Below, in pieces: positions 1 to 8,788 of a DNA stretch of 12,948 nucleotides (position 1 is its first letter; every line of letters starts with the position of its first letter). A model generated the notes under the pieces. The model did not search any database and was not told the DNA's origin. It was given only the letters and a program-made list of their open reading frames with translations. Both the position numbers and the translations under genes were made by a program. Source of the stretch: Temnopleurus reevesii (taxonomy: Eukaryota; Echinodermata; Echinoidea; Temnopleuroida; Temnopleuridae); NCBI GenBank assembly GCA_036244855.1, contig BQKZ01004043.1, positions 39,179 through 52,126 of the forward strand, read 5' to 3'.

Positions 1-1230
1 TGGCAAAATTTGCCTACATGCAGATGATAAAGCAATATACTTACAAGTATTCAAGATCAACCAATTCACAGTGAAAACATCAGTCCTGTCTCAACAGCTC
101 CTACATCGACATTGGATTCTTGTCTTATTTTAGAAGAGGTAAAAAAATCAAATTGTATATCTGCTGCAAAAATATGTTGAGCTACCCTATGATCAGGAAC
201 GGATAGTGGAATAAATTCTTTGAATCAATATTTCTTGAATGGTTCTTCGGCAGCACCATGCACCCAAAGGCTGTAATCAGAATCATAGAAAACAAGAGAA
301 CGAACTGACCAGATTGCAGGAGTTAGAAGACTTTCTTTTGATGCACAAGAATCTTTAGTTGATCAGTTCGAGAAAGTGGATTGACTCTACGCAGTATCTT
401 GACGATGGAAGAAAAACAACATGAGAGATGGATAGAGGCACATCGATAGAGACACACCATCGACAGGGCCCCTCTCCTCCCACTCCGTTTTAGAAATTTA
501 ACACTCATGAATATTCATGCTACCATCTTCACTCCTTTCAGCGGTAACACAGCACTCCATCATTCCCTTTTACATGTCTCGTTCACAGAGACTTGGAATG
601 TTGGTTTAGCGCCCAAAAGAAAATACAACTACAAGCACAGGAGTCGATGAAGCATTCTATCATTCATTGTCTCTTAACATTCAATAGTTTAGTAAGACAT
701 TAATCTATATAAGTCACTCCCTATCCAGGTGACAATGTGTACCTGAAGCCTTGGTGTTCAACTGCTCAGATATTGGGTTTTTTGTGGATTCAGTGGATGA
801 TGATGAATAGATTAAAGCATGAGTCTTGTTTTGGATAAAAAATCTTCCAGATACTGTCATAGTTGACTTCTTCTGCAGTAAAGTCATTACTTATGGTCTG
901 ACACTGAAACGTAATCATGCTCACACAGGGCTTTTCAACTATTCCAAGTGATTTAATGAGCAAAGTTGCACACCACCGAGGCACTATCTGTGTGTAAATT
1001 AAAAAGTAAATGAAAACAGGATAGAGGCAGCCATCAAGCTTGATGAACAATACACAATCACAAGACTGTCTGAGAAAATAAACCATGAAGCTCATTTTTA
1101 GAAATCCATTTCATGGTTTGCATTGAATCTTCCCATGAGCTCTGAGCTTTTGTACCATAAATTGAATTACCATTTCAATAAGAAAACACACGTATGTATC
1201 CACTCTACAGAACACTCAAGGTGTTTGTTG
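1..1230. other. AT-rich non-coding stretch, no recognisable gene
   Basis: I see no exon, RNA gene or transposon terminus that I can support here. The longest open stretch is on the minus strand at 790-1095 (101 codons from an ATG). It is rich in Phe, Ile, Cys and Tyr, as AT-rich non-coding DNA tends to be, and resembles no family I know. A second minus-strand stretch at 323-508 (61 codons) is equally anonymous. Intron or intergenic DNA is the likeliest reading. Confidence 0.5.
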
Positions 1231-1478
1231 TATTATTATTATTGTGTTAGCTGGGTTGCCAGTTGACATGTACCATTTCAAAATTCAAGGAATTAAAAGG
1301 CATCTGACATGCAGCATTTCAAAATTCAAGGAATCATTATTCCGTCTACATACCAAAAAAATCCTCACCTGGGTTCAGTGCAGAAGATGTGGATGAATAC
1401 ATGGCATGTCAGGGATTTGAACTGATAACATGCATATTAGAAAACAAGAATCTTAACCACTCAGCCAAGCTTCTACCA
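1231..1478 (-). mobile_element. tRNA-derived SINE, minus strand
   Basis: Read on the minus strand, this begins with a tRNA-like head. An A-box-like TGGCTGAGTGG (plus-strand 1457-1467) follows a 7-nt pseudo-acceptor starting at 1474. About 34 nt further on lies a B-box-like AGTTCAAATCC (1413-1423). The spacing suits an internal RNA polymerase III promoter. The 3' acceptor half does not pair with the 5' acceptor, so this is not a functional tRNA. A non-tRNA body follows and ends in an (ATT)n tract on the plus strand at 1231-1243, a typical SINE tail. The body holds two copies of a 31-nt segment, 41 bp apart. I could not find a clear target-site duplication. The A-box looks like tRNA-Ser or tRNA-Leu type. 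A lone tRNA pseudogene is the alternative, but body plus tail favours a SINE. Confidence 0.72.
1264..1336 (+). repeat. 31-bp direct repeat inside the SINE body, 41-bp period
   Basis: The segment TGACATG-N3-CATTTCAAAATTCAAGGAAT occurs at about 1264-1293 and again at about 1305-1334. The copies differ mainly at the three bases after TGACATG (TAC or CAG at the junction). They lie in the 3' half of the minus-strand SINE, so this is probably an internal duplication of the SINE body. Confidence 0.6.
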
Positions 1479-1484
1479 TTAGAG

Positions 1485-2260
1485 GTTAAATCACTAAATC
1501 ATTACTAAGGTATCATAACAGAGTAAATCCATTGACATTTAAGAGAGTTATTGCCTTGGTAGTATCCTTTCTGATCTACATTAGTGAAATTTCCACCAAA
1601 AGCTCTCAAAAATTTCTTCAAACCTTGATTCCCAAAGAAAATGACATGATTTGAGCTGAATGTTTAAAACAAAAATCAAAAGATTAGGCATAAGCTCTTC
1701 ATATGAGTCAGCGACTAAATACTTTATATATTCTGCATTTAGTTCTACTATGAAGTGTTCTTTTGGGTGAACCTAAACCAGGATGTTTCTCCTCAGAGTC
1801 CTCATCCCACAGTAACATGACAGGGCGCTGGGAGTGGAGGGAACAAGATGAAATAGATGGAATTCCATCTCAAGATTAAGAAGGATGCAGACAAAACACA
1901 AGAGTAGAGTTGTCTTCTTGGAAGAAGAGAGGGAAGCCTTTAGGGTTGATGAGATGGGTAAGAGGAGATACCGGTATCTCTTCCAAGGAAACCCAAGGAG
2001 ATGCCATACTATGAATCATTCTCCGGGTTGAAAGAGAGCAGAACATCTAATCATCTTGTTCATCATCACTTCTCTATCATCCATTGCATTGTTCTTTCTT
2101 TCTACTTTAAAGGTAGAAAACTACATTTGCACGCATTACGGTTATGCTTACAACTTGTTGTGTACCTCAGATATGCCAACATAATAACCTCTATGAAGTA
2201 TTTTGGTCGAATGTAGTCCAGAATATTTAATTCAAATAAAAATCTAATCTATCATAATTC
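1485..2260. other. Non-coding stretch, no recognisable gene
   Basis: No gene is recognised. A purine-rich, slightly higher-GC patch lies at about 1790-2000 and contains a perfect 16-bp palindrome GAGATACCGGTATCTC at 1965-1980. A plus-strand open stretch at 2001-2216 (71 codons) has no recognisable motif and is probably chance. Confidence 0.4.
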
Positions 2261-2500
2261 ACCAACGGTATCGCGATACTGCTAGCGTATTACGTTACCA
2301 CACACACACACACAAAACATAAGAGCACATACAGTGCGCACTTCAATACACTGCCACACTATGCCGAATACGCACTGAGAGAGACTCTTGCGCTATTGGT
2401 CAACGAGGGGTACGTTAACGGCCGTTTTGAATTTTGAACGCACGGTCCATTAGTTCGAGGCCTGAATAGAAGAATTATCATTAGAATAACTATAAATGCG
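2260..2500. promoter_or_regulatory. CpG-dense island with promoter-like motifs (candidate)
   Basis: From about 2265 to 2465 CpG dinucleotides are far denser than in the flanks; examples are a palindromic GTATCGCGATAC at 2268-2279, GTGCGCAC, AACGGCCG and AACGCACGG. An inverted CCAAT box (ATTGG in GCGCTATTGGTCAACG, near 2390-2405) and a TATAAA-like CTATAAATGCG near 2488-2498 could form a plus-strand promoter. Read the other way, GACCAATAGCGC could serve a minus-strand start. No downstream gene is visible in either direction, so this is only a candidate, either a promoter or unmethylated GC-richer DNA. Confidence 0.25.
2299..2314. repeat. (CA)8 microsatellite
   Basis: Eight CA dinucleotides in a row, inside the CpG-dense interval. 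Confidence 0.95.
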
Positions 2501-2533
2501 CCTATCATGACCAATCTTTGTGCTTAATTGATT

Positions 2534-2662
2534 GGTGATAAGTTCTAACATTAGTACTCTTCAACATAACACAACAATCTTGGAAAGTCAAATTTTAGGT
2601 GATAAGTTCTAACATTTAGTACTCTTCAACATAACACAACAATCTTGGAAAGTCAAATTTTA
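2534..2662 (+). repeat. 64/65-bp tandem duplication, two copies
   Basis: A unit beginning GGTGATAAGTTCTAACA and ending AAAGTCAAATTTTA occurs at 2534-2597 and again at 2598-2662. The copies match except for one extra T in the second (ACATTTAG against ACATTAG). Only the first two bases (GG) of a third copy follow. It may be a recent tandem duplication. It may also be an assembly overlap, since two similar duplications in this window flank single-N gaps. Confidence 0.92.
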
Positions 2663-2664
2663 GG

Positions 2665-3960
2665 CTGCAAAAGAAGTATTCTACCTTTAACACTTTGATC
2701 ATTAAAACATCTTTCAGCCAGTTCAATATTTCAATGACTTAAACAATGATTAACTTTGTGCTTCCACTTATCAATAATTGCGTTGTATAAAAATGCAAAA
2801 TTTTGAGTGACTGAGAAAATGAAGAATACACAGCATGCAAGATTGAAAATAGGTAAGGTTTGTTTAACTAGACAGGGTGAATCTCTCATACAAAAAACAA
2901 ACTACTGATTTTGTCATTTTATTACAAGGTCAGTACCAAAAAAAGCAAAGAAATTTGCTTTCTTTCAAATTGCTGATAGCAGCAATTCTGAAACTAGTTG
3001 ATGGTGTGAGAGTATTTGAACTAGCCCCACCTTCCTGTAATGATTCCTTTAATTGTTTCCTGTGGACCCGACCTGAAGCTTGAGGAGATCTATCCCATCT
3101 CAACCAACCAGTCAATATGTGAATCATCATCAATGAGTCTATCCTCCAGTCAAAGCTTTAATAAAAGAAATTTTCCGCAAACATTTCTATCACTGCAGCA
3201 AGAAATGAGCAACAATTTATTTTTTCCCTATTTCAATTTTACAATCATTTTTCTTGTATTGTATTCTAAAAATAAGAAAGCATACCTTTAAGAACATTTA
3301 CACTGAAGAAAACTCAATTTAATTTTCTTCTGACTAACACATGTTTTTTTAATATGTATTTAGGATTTAAATTTCAACCTTACTCCAAACTTGAGTGTCT
3401 TTGATGATTTAATTTCTTTCCATCAAAAAGCAAATCAATCTTTTATGCATTGTCCCACAACATAAAAAATAGACGTTTGATGTTTTAACCCAATCCATGA
3501 CATTAATTACCTTCAGCAAGAAATTAATCCACATTGTGCTGCATTCAATCCAGGAGAGGTGAATGGATACCTGGCAGGAATTCACATTTGTTCATTGAAA
3601 TGTTTCATTTAAGCGCTAAGACAGTGACAGCTAAACCAAGGGTAATAATTATGCAAGAGCACATTAGGCCCTCTGCAGAGTGGAATAGCATGTACTCTAT
3701 TAAGTTTTTATATCATCATTATTTCATTATAATGTTCTATAGAACCCTCTCATTCTTCGTTGTTTGTTTAGAATGCTCACCTAGAGATGCAGCAAAACTA
3801 TCAGTCTATTAAAGATGGCTGCTACCAAGCACAGACACACATTGATCAGACATCATTCCAAATATGCTTTTCAGCGCCTAAATCTATTGTTTCCTGACCA
3901 AACCCATCGCTGATACTTTACGGACGTCACAGCTTGAGAGGTAGAAAAGTCAAGAGTTAA
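2665..3960. other. AT-rich non-coding stretch, no recognisable gene
   Basis: No gene, RNA or repeat terminus is supported. Short open stretches occur on both strands (for example plus 2877-3083, plus 3040-3291, plus 3534-3812, minus 2930-3133). They overlap each other in different frames, and none shows a known motif or a convincing splice structure. Confidence 0.4.
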
Positions 3961-3964
3961 AGGA

Positions 3965-4171
3965 GGACTCCACACCAAAAATCTCTTGCTTTGATTGAAA
4001 GCACAAGAATTAGACAAACAGATAAAAAAAAAAATTGAGCAAAAACGGACAACATATAAGAAAGTTATGAATATTTGAAAGATATCTTACGACTTTTAAA
4101 ACAGTTATATTTTTGTCAAATTGGCAACTTTGGGTCACGTGACATGACGTGTTGATGATGTAGGTTCGTCA
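3965..4171 (+). repeat. Left inverted arm of the 1.18-kb element
   Basis: It pairs with 4947-5145. Relative to the right arm it carries extra bases near 4134-4155, including the 10-bp palindrome GTCACGTGAC at 4134-4143, an E-box. Oligo-A at about 4025-4035 interrupts the match. Confidence 0.75.
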
Positions 4172-4946
4172 ATTCTTAAGAATAAGTGTTTCATATCCTT
4201 TTGCTTTTCATGTTCTGTTTTCAAGCCATTGGACGCAAAATAATACCTTTCTTGAAGAATTCATCGAGTCGAATATATATTCTTCATTATAAATTCTGAA
4301 ATATTATTCACAAAGAAGAGATGGCAAAATCATATGGATAAATATGATTTTAAAATTATATCTAATCATACAAAAATATGTATTTTGGGTTATAATCATG
4401 CTTTAACTACAGCAAATTTCAGTAAGGTTCAGTTCACTTCGACTTTATTTCCAGTATCAATTTGCATGTACTACTGTAGATTCTGGTAAAGGAATATTTT
4501 TTCACTTTGGATTTACAATAACAAAACAAATACAAAAAATTAGGATTTGAAAACAATAACAAACATAATAAATTGTACAATAACAATATGATCTAAAAGA
4601 AAATAATCATTGAAACATTAATATTTCATATTTATGCAATCAATTAATGCTCATAATTTAAATCGTTAGAACTAGATACGTCATTGAAGTAGTGTTAAAA
4701 ACATTTACATTCTCTGAAATAGAGCAATTCAATATATGAATATATCCTATCATTATTGTTTAATAAATTCATATTTAATCAATAACCTATCATTCCATCT
4801 TTCATAAAAGACTTATTTTGAAGCTTTACATTCCTTGATCATAATTGCTGAATATATATTGAATTTTAATTATCAACAAATAGTGATTTGCTGTAAAGAT
4901 AAAAAAAAAAAAATAAAGGATTAAAGAGCAATGATAAGACAGTGTA

Positions 4947-5145
4947 TGACGAACCTACGTCATCACTTGGTCCAGTTACCAATTTGCAAAAGATATAACT
5001 GTTTGAATTATTTTTTAATATCTTTTAAAAATGTGCAACTTCTTTATTCATTGTCCGATTTCGCTCAAACTTTTTATAATACTAGTATGTTGGTCTAATT
5101 TTTGCGCTTTTAATCAAAGCAAGTTAATTTTTGCGTAGAGTAACC
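4947..5145 (-). repeat. Right inverted arm of the 1.18-kb element
   Basis: This is the reverse-complement partner of 3965-4171. It starts at TGACGAACCTACGTCATCA and ends at GAGTAACC. The outer boundary is placed where the match to the left arm fades and could shift by a few bases. Confidence 0.75.
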
Positions 5146-5231
5146 ATTCAAAGAAGAACGATAACTCTTCTCAAGAAGAGTCATTTGAAGAATACAAATT
5201 TTTACACTCAAGCTAGTCAGAGGATTGAAAA

Positions 5232-5362
5232 ACACAAAGTCAAATTATGTTGCTTGAAACCCTCTTGTGAAAAAGGGAGTTTTTGTGTAAATATAANACA
5301 CAAAGTCAAATTATGTTGCTTGAAACCCTCTTGTGAAAAAGGGAGTTTTTGTGTAAATATAA
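5232..5362 (+). repeat. 65-bp perfect direct duplication split by a single N (assembly join)
   Basis: Bases 5232-5296 and 5298-5362 are identical, starting ACACAAAGTCAAATT and ending GTGTAAATATAA, with one N at 5297. A perfect repeat meeting exactly at an N is the pattern left when two contigs with overlapping ends are joined without merging. The true genome probably has one copy, but a real tandem repeat cannot be excluded. Confidence 0.93.
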
Positions 5363-5405
5363 TAATTTGCATTTATAAAGCGCCTTTTTCGTAAGATTCA
5401 AAGCG
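5363..5405 (+). repeat. Possible end of a dispersed repeat (TTTATAAAGCGCCTTTTTC motif)
   Basis: TTTGCATTTATAAAGCGCC followed by TTCAAAGCG resembles a repeat terminus I associate with many marine invertebrate genomes. This is from memory of the motif style only. I cannot define the element's limits or family. Confidence 0.25.
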
Positions 5406-6007
5406 TGTAAACACAAGACAAGCGAAATAAAAATATAAAAAACCTATCATATTCATATTCAACAATTACCTCACTTCAAACCAACATGAATTCAAATCAT
5501 TTCCCCGGCACCACCTTCTCTCGGCGGAGGCATATGAATTCACTAAATTTTGCCCCTACAAAGAATACCAAAGTAGGAATTGAAGAAGCCAAATTAAGGT
5601 CGTTTATCATTACGTCCCACACTTCCCTATAAAAAAAAGTAGGGCAATGTAATTTGTCATTCTAAAAATGTTAGTACACTTTTAATCATCAAAACTTTCA
5701 AGAGCCTTCAAAGTTTGGAAATCTATAAATTCTACCATCTGTTTAAAAACCTTGCCAAATCTTTGATTTGACCTGAACTACACCTAATATCTATCAACAA
5801 ATGCTCAATTACTTCTGCCAGAAATACTCTCTGATCTACAGGATTTACAGGTAGCAATGTCAAGCAAAATGATTTGGCAGAAAAAGTCATCTCACTTCTG
5901 CTTATATTTTGGAAACTCAGAAGTAAAACTGCTGAATCATTCAGAGTCTAGGATTAAAATGTTTCATCATGAGGCACATATCTATTCCCAGGGCAGATCA
6001 AACCTCA

Positions 6008-6027
6008 TTAAAGGGGAACTTTTATGA
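6008..6027 (+). repeat. Left terminal inverted repeat with TTAA
   Basis: 20 bases perfectly inverted relative to 6661-6680. The first four (TTAA) are the presumed target duplication. Confidence 0.88.
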
Positions 6028-6247
6028 CACTCTGTATCATGATATATTGAATATTGCATATTTCTTTACATAATAATTCCATTTTCTTAAAAAAAATACG
6101 CCTCTTAATATTTTTAAAAATTATTTTCCACTAACATTTCTATCTGGGTCAGAGAGCTATGCCCCACCTCCCAGAAATACCCCCTCTACGGCACATCTTT
6201 GACAGGCGGAGTCTGTGACATCATATCCAGTCCTGCATCAAAACCAC

Positions 6248-6556
6248 GGACTCAAACATGTAGGATTGTGCCCCTAATATTTCTCCTTCTTGTTCAATGT
6301 CCTCCTCGAAGTACGAGTCAGGACTTGAATGACTGTTTTCCTCAACTTATGAAGAATCTTCCGCATAATTAAAAAAATGTTCAAATAGCGGGTATAATTG
6401 GCGCCAAACAATATCATAAATGCATAGAGTGACACACGCAAACGAAGGTTCTTGCTCAGCAATGTCTGCATACGACGTCATAATGATTGACAGATCGATG
6501 TCCCAACCCACCGGACTCCCGTGCTCCGTTTTTTGAACGGCGTTCCAAGCAACCAT
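6248..6556 (-). pseudogene. Broken coding fragment inside the TTAA element; weak resemblance to P2X7-like C-terminal-domain proteins
   Basis: On the minus strand an ATG at 6556 opens 69 codons ending at a TAA (6347-6349). Beyond that stop the same frame continues for about 33 codons as an acidic, Ser-rich stretch (EEDIEQEGEI) and reaches LGAQSYMFES. That last motif resembles the GxQPYxFEP motif that, from memory, starts the P2X7-receptor-like C-terminal (ballast-type) domain in many invertebrate and fish proteins. An acidic Ser/Glu run before it is also usual there. The cysteine-rich part that should follow is not found in frame. The first 69 residues (ATG, then VAWNAVQKTEHGS) match nothing I know. 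It lies wholly inside the TTAA element, so it may be a captured host fragment or the 5' exon of the parent transposon's accessory gene. The homology is tentative. Confidence 0.35.
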
Positions 6557-6660
6557 AACATTTTTTAATTTTTCACCTCTATGAAATAAAAAGAGATGAA
6601 AAAAGTGGTGGATATCAATGTTTATTGAAAAGATAAATCAGAAAAAGTTAATATACAGTT

Positions 6661-6680
6661 TCATAAAAGTTCCCCTTTAA
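6661..6680 (-). repeat. Right terminal inverted repeat with TTAA
   Basis: Exact inverted partner of 6008-6027; TTAA at 6677-6680. Confidence 0.88.
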
Positions 6681-7876
6681 CGCTACACATAAATTTTCAT
6701 TTTGTAGTTATCTCAATCCAAGTTTTGACATGAAGAATATTTCCCCAAAGTGAGCTTGTTTGAGTCAAGGGCAGTCACACTGTAAGTACAAGAATGATTG
6801 TACGATATATGATTGTCACAATAGTTCTATTACATACACTGTTTGAAATGAACAGAATTTCCTTAATTTTCAAAGAAACAATTCAAANAGGGCAGTCACA
6901 CTGTAAGTACAAGAATGATTGTACGATATATGATTGTCACAATTGTTCTATTACATACACTGTTTGAAATGAACAGAATTTCCTTAATTTTCAAAGAAAC
7001 AATTCAAAAACATACATACTGAAAACATGGAATAAATTTTAGAATGACACAAAGAAACAATTTCTTCAACTCAAGCAGTAAATGTTTGTTATTTTCACAT
7101 AAGAAACGTGGACAATCTCTAGAAATTGGACAATATAACATATTCGTTACCATTGCTACACATGTCCTACACGTCTAAAATGTACCAGAATGGTGTTACA
7201 CCAAGAATGTTTAAACTTGAGAAAGACCTTACAAACAAATGGCATCATTTATTGTACTAATCTATTGAGAAACTAGGCAGTTTAGCACAAAAAACATACC
7301 TCTGTCATTCTTACAACTAAGATTGATTAGAAAATTGTGGCACTTTAAAACCTTATGTACTTGTTTGGTGCAGAGCTCAACCACTCAATACATTCTTACC
7401 CTATTTACATGCAGTACACTCCAGAGATAAGCATGAGGTAAAATGCTGCCTTTCCAGTCTATTTCACCTCTCATCTCATCCTATCTAACTTGTGATGACA
7501 CTACAATATCCTGCTGTCTTCATGGTTTGGAGATGCACGTGCCAACTTAATGAGAGCCTCAAAGCATTTTGAATCGAGCATAGAGGCGGGTAATAGGAGG
7601 AAATGACAGAGAGATTGAAGAAGAAGAATTATCTAGACAGACAAAAGAAATTGTTTCATACCTGACTGCTTCCATTTTATCCGCATTGAGGAGGCCTTTA
7701 TTGGCTTATAACATTCTTGAAAAGTCCATGGGAGATTTCTCTTTTTTATAGTATTATTATTACATGTATAAAATTGCAGATGAGGAGGCGCAAGGCAAAT
7801 ATGCTGAAGTGGGGTACACTGCTAGCTCTGCAGGGTGTGAGTGAGTTAGGGGCAGTCAGGTTATGCCTCATCCTCT
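6681..7876. other. Non-coding stretch with an assembly gap, no recognisable gene
   Basis: Apart from the duplication around the N at 6888 I recognise no gene. A short ATT-rich tract lies near 7750. A slightly GC-richer segment at 7780-7860 leads into the minisatellite. Confidence 0.45.
6768..7008 (+). repeat. 120-bp direct duplication split by a single N (assembly join)
   Basis: Bases 6768-6887 and 6889-7008 match over 120 positions with one difference that I see (CACAATAGTTC against CACAATTGTTC). A single N at 6888 separates them. As at 5297, this looks like two overlapping contig ends joined without merging. The one mismatch would fit two haplotypes of a polymorphic genome. Confidence 0.93.
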
Positions 7877-8292
7877 GAGCTGCAATACAATGTTACAACC
7901 TTATACAGAGAGGGACCTGACAGGGCGAGTGATGTGACTCTGCATGCACTAGACGTTTGGAAATGGTTGCATAATTGTCTGAGCTGCAATACAATGTTAC
8001 AACCTTGTACAGAGAGGGACCTGACAGGGCGAGTGATGTGACTCTGCATGCACTAGACGTTTGGAAATGGTTGCATAATTGTCTGAGCTGCAATATAATG
8101 TTACAACCTTGTACAGAGAGGGACCTGACAGGGCGAGTGATGTGACTCTGCATGCACTAGACGTTTGGAAATGGTTGCATAATTGTCTGAGCTGCAATAC
8201 AATGTTACAACCTTGTACAGAGAGGGACCTGACAGGGCGAGTGATGTGACTCTGCATGCACTAGACGTTTGGAAATAATTGCATAATGATTT
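7877..8292 (+). repeat. 104-bp minisatellite, four tandem copies
   Basis: Units begin GAGCTGCAATACAATG at 7877, 7981, 8085 and 8189, an exact 104-bp period, and end at 8292. I see single-base differences only: CTTATACAG in copy 1, CAATATAATG in copy 3 and AAATAATTGC in copy 4. The sequence before 7877 ends CTCTGAGC and that after 8292 begins GAGATGATG, resembling the unit start. Because 104 is not a multiple of three, the array gives overlapping minus-strand open stretches in several frames. These are by-products of the repeat, not genes. The near identity of copies implies recent expansion or homogenisation. Confidence 0.96.
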
Positions 8293-8346
8293 GAGATGAT
8301 GATGACGATTATGATTTCCATCATTATTTCTATCATTATTATTATC
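8293..8346. repeat. Imperfect ATG/ATT trinucleotide tract
   Basis: A low-complexity run of GATGATGATGACGATTATG and CATTATTTCTATCATTATTATTATC follows directly on the minisatellite. Confidence 0.75.
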
Positions 8347-8786
8347 AGTCTTACTTATTTACTCATTTTCATTTTTATTGGGGGGCGGGGTTCCAAGATC
8401 CTAATTTGCAGAGAGTGATTATCCTAAAAAATGTATCATTGTGAACTGATGCCTTGGCAGACACTGAGTGGTTTAAAGAGAGTATAAAGGCTTGTAGTGT
8501 AAAGCGAGGTTGAGAACTCAAACCATTTCTACAGCACGTCTTGATAAAAATGTAAAAACCAATAGTCATCCCCCTCCCTTAGGCTTACTTTAATCATTTG
8601 GATGATTTGATCTATTCGTATTATCTGTTTTATCATATCTATCTCTGTAACAACAATCAAGTCATTCCATTGCAAGCAGATTTTGAAATTAAATATTTTG
8701 TAGGAGTGCATGTCACGATATTGATTTGATTATAAAATTTTCTGTTTTATAAATATACTATTATCATTCTATCAACTTAATACAAA
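8347..8786. other. AT-rich non-coding stretch, no recognisable gene
   Basis: I see no gene. A G-rich spot (GGGGGGCGGGG, near 8380) has too few G-runs for a quadruplex call. Short minus-strand open stretches at 8375-8569 and 8529-8711 have no recognisable motif. Confidence 0.4.
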
Positions 8787-8788
8787 TA

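Larger units (their letters stand above)
3965..5145. mobile_element. 1.18-kb non-autonomous element with long inverted arms (foldback/MITE-like)
   Basis: The left arm (about 3965-4171) and right arm (about 4947-5145) are imperfect inverted copies of each other. I counted 31 matches in 35 positions between 3986-4020 and the reverse complement of 5088-5122. Matches continue through a GGACAA block, CAGTTATAT, CAAATTGG and the inner end TAGGTTCGTCA. The outer ends read GGACTC at left and, reversed, GGTTACTC at right. The central 775 bp is very AT-rich and has no coding potential. It shows weaker matching, for example GAATATATATTC near 4270 and near 4850, so the symmetry may extend inward. I found no clear target-site duplication and cannot assign a superfamily. 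An inverted duplication not caused by transposition is the alternative. Confidence 0.72.
5146..6007. other. Non-coding stretch with an assembly gap, no recognisable gene
   Basis: Apart from the duplicated segment around the N at 5297, I recognise nothing. A small palindrome ACTCTTCT-CA-AGAAGAGT lies at about 5163-5180. An open stretch at 5131-5394 runs through the N and both duplicated copies, so it is not evidence of a gene. Confidence 0.45.
6008..6680. mobile_element. Non-autonomous DNA transposon with TTAA target duplication (piggyBac- or Kolobok-like)
   Basis: The first 20 bases, TTAAAGGGGAACTTTTATGA (6008-6027), are the exact reverse complement of the last 20 (6661-6680). If TTAA is the target duplication, the element proper is 6012-6676 with 16-bp terminal inverted repeats starting AGGGGAACTT. 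TTAA targets are known for the piggyBac and Kolobok superfamilies; the ends alone do not let me choose. At about 0.67 kb it is too short for a transposase. Its interior is richer in GC than the flanks and holds a broken minus-strand coding fragment (6248-6556). It is probably an internally deleted derivative of a larger element. Confidence 0.82.

Noticed and set aside
790..1095. 101-codon minus-strand open stretch as a small membrane protein
   Set aside because: The hydrophobic, Phe/Ile/Cys-rich composition is what AT-rich DNA gives. I recognise no family and see no supporting splice or promoter context.
1413..1474. Functional tRNA gene on the minus strand
   Set aside because: A and B boxes are present, but the acceptor stem does not pair, the anticodon arm is disordered, and a SINE body and tail follow.
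5131..5394. Open stretch with an internally repeated peptide
   Set aside because: It runs across the N at 5297 and both duplicated contig ends, and its start is not an ATG.
7861..8257. Three overlapping minus-strand open stretches of 62-86 codons with shared protein segments
   Set aside because: They are the 104-bp minisatellite read in successive frames; the shared segments come from the repeat, not from a protein family.
7877..8292. CRISPR-like array
   Set aside because: Units are contiguous 104-bp tandem copies without variable spacers, and the window is eukaryotic.
8375..8395. G-quadruplex in the GGGGGGCGGGG tract
   Set aside because: There are too few separate G-runs close together.
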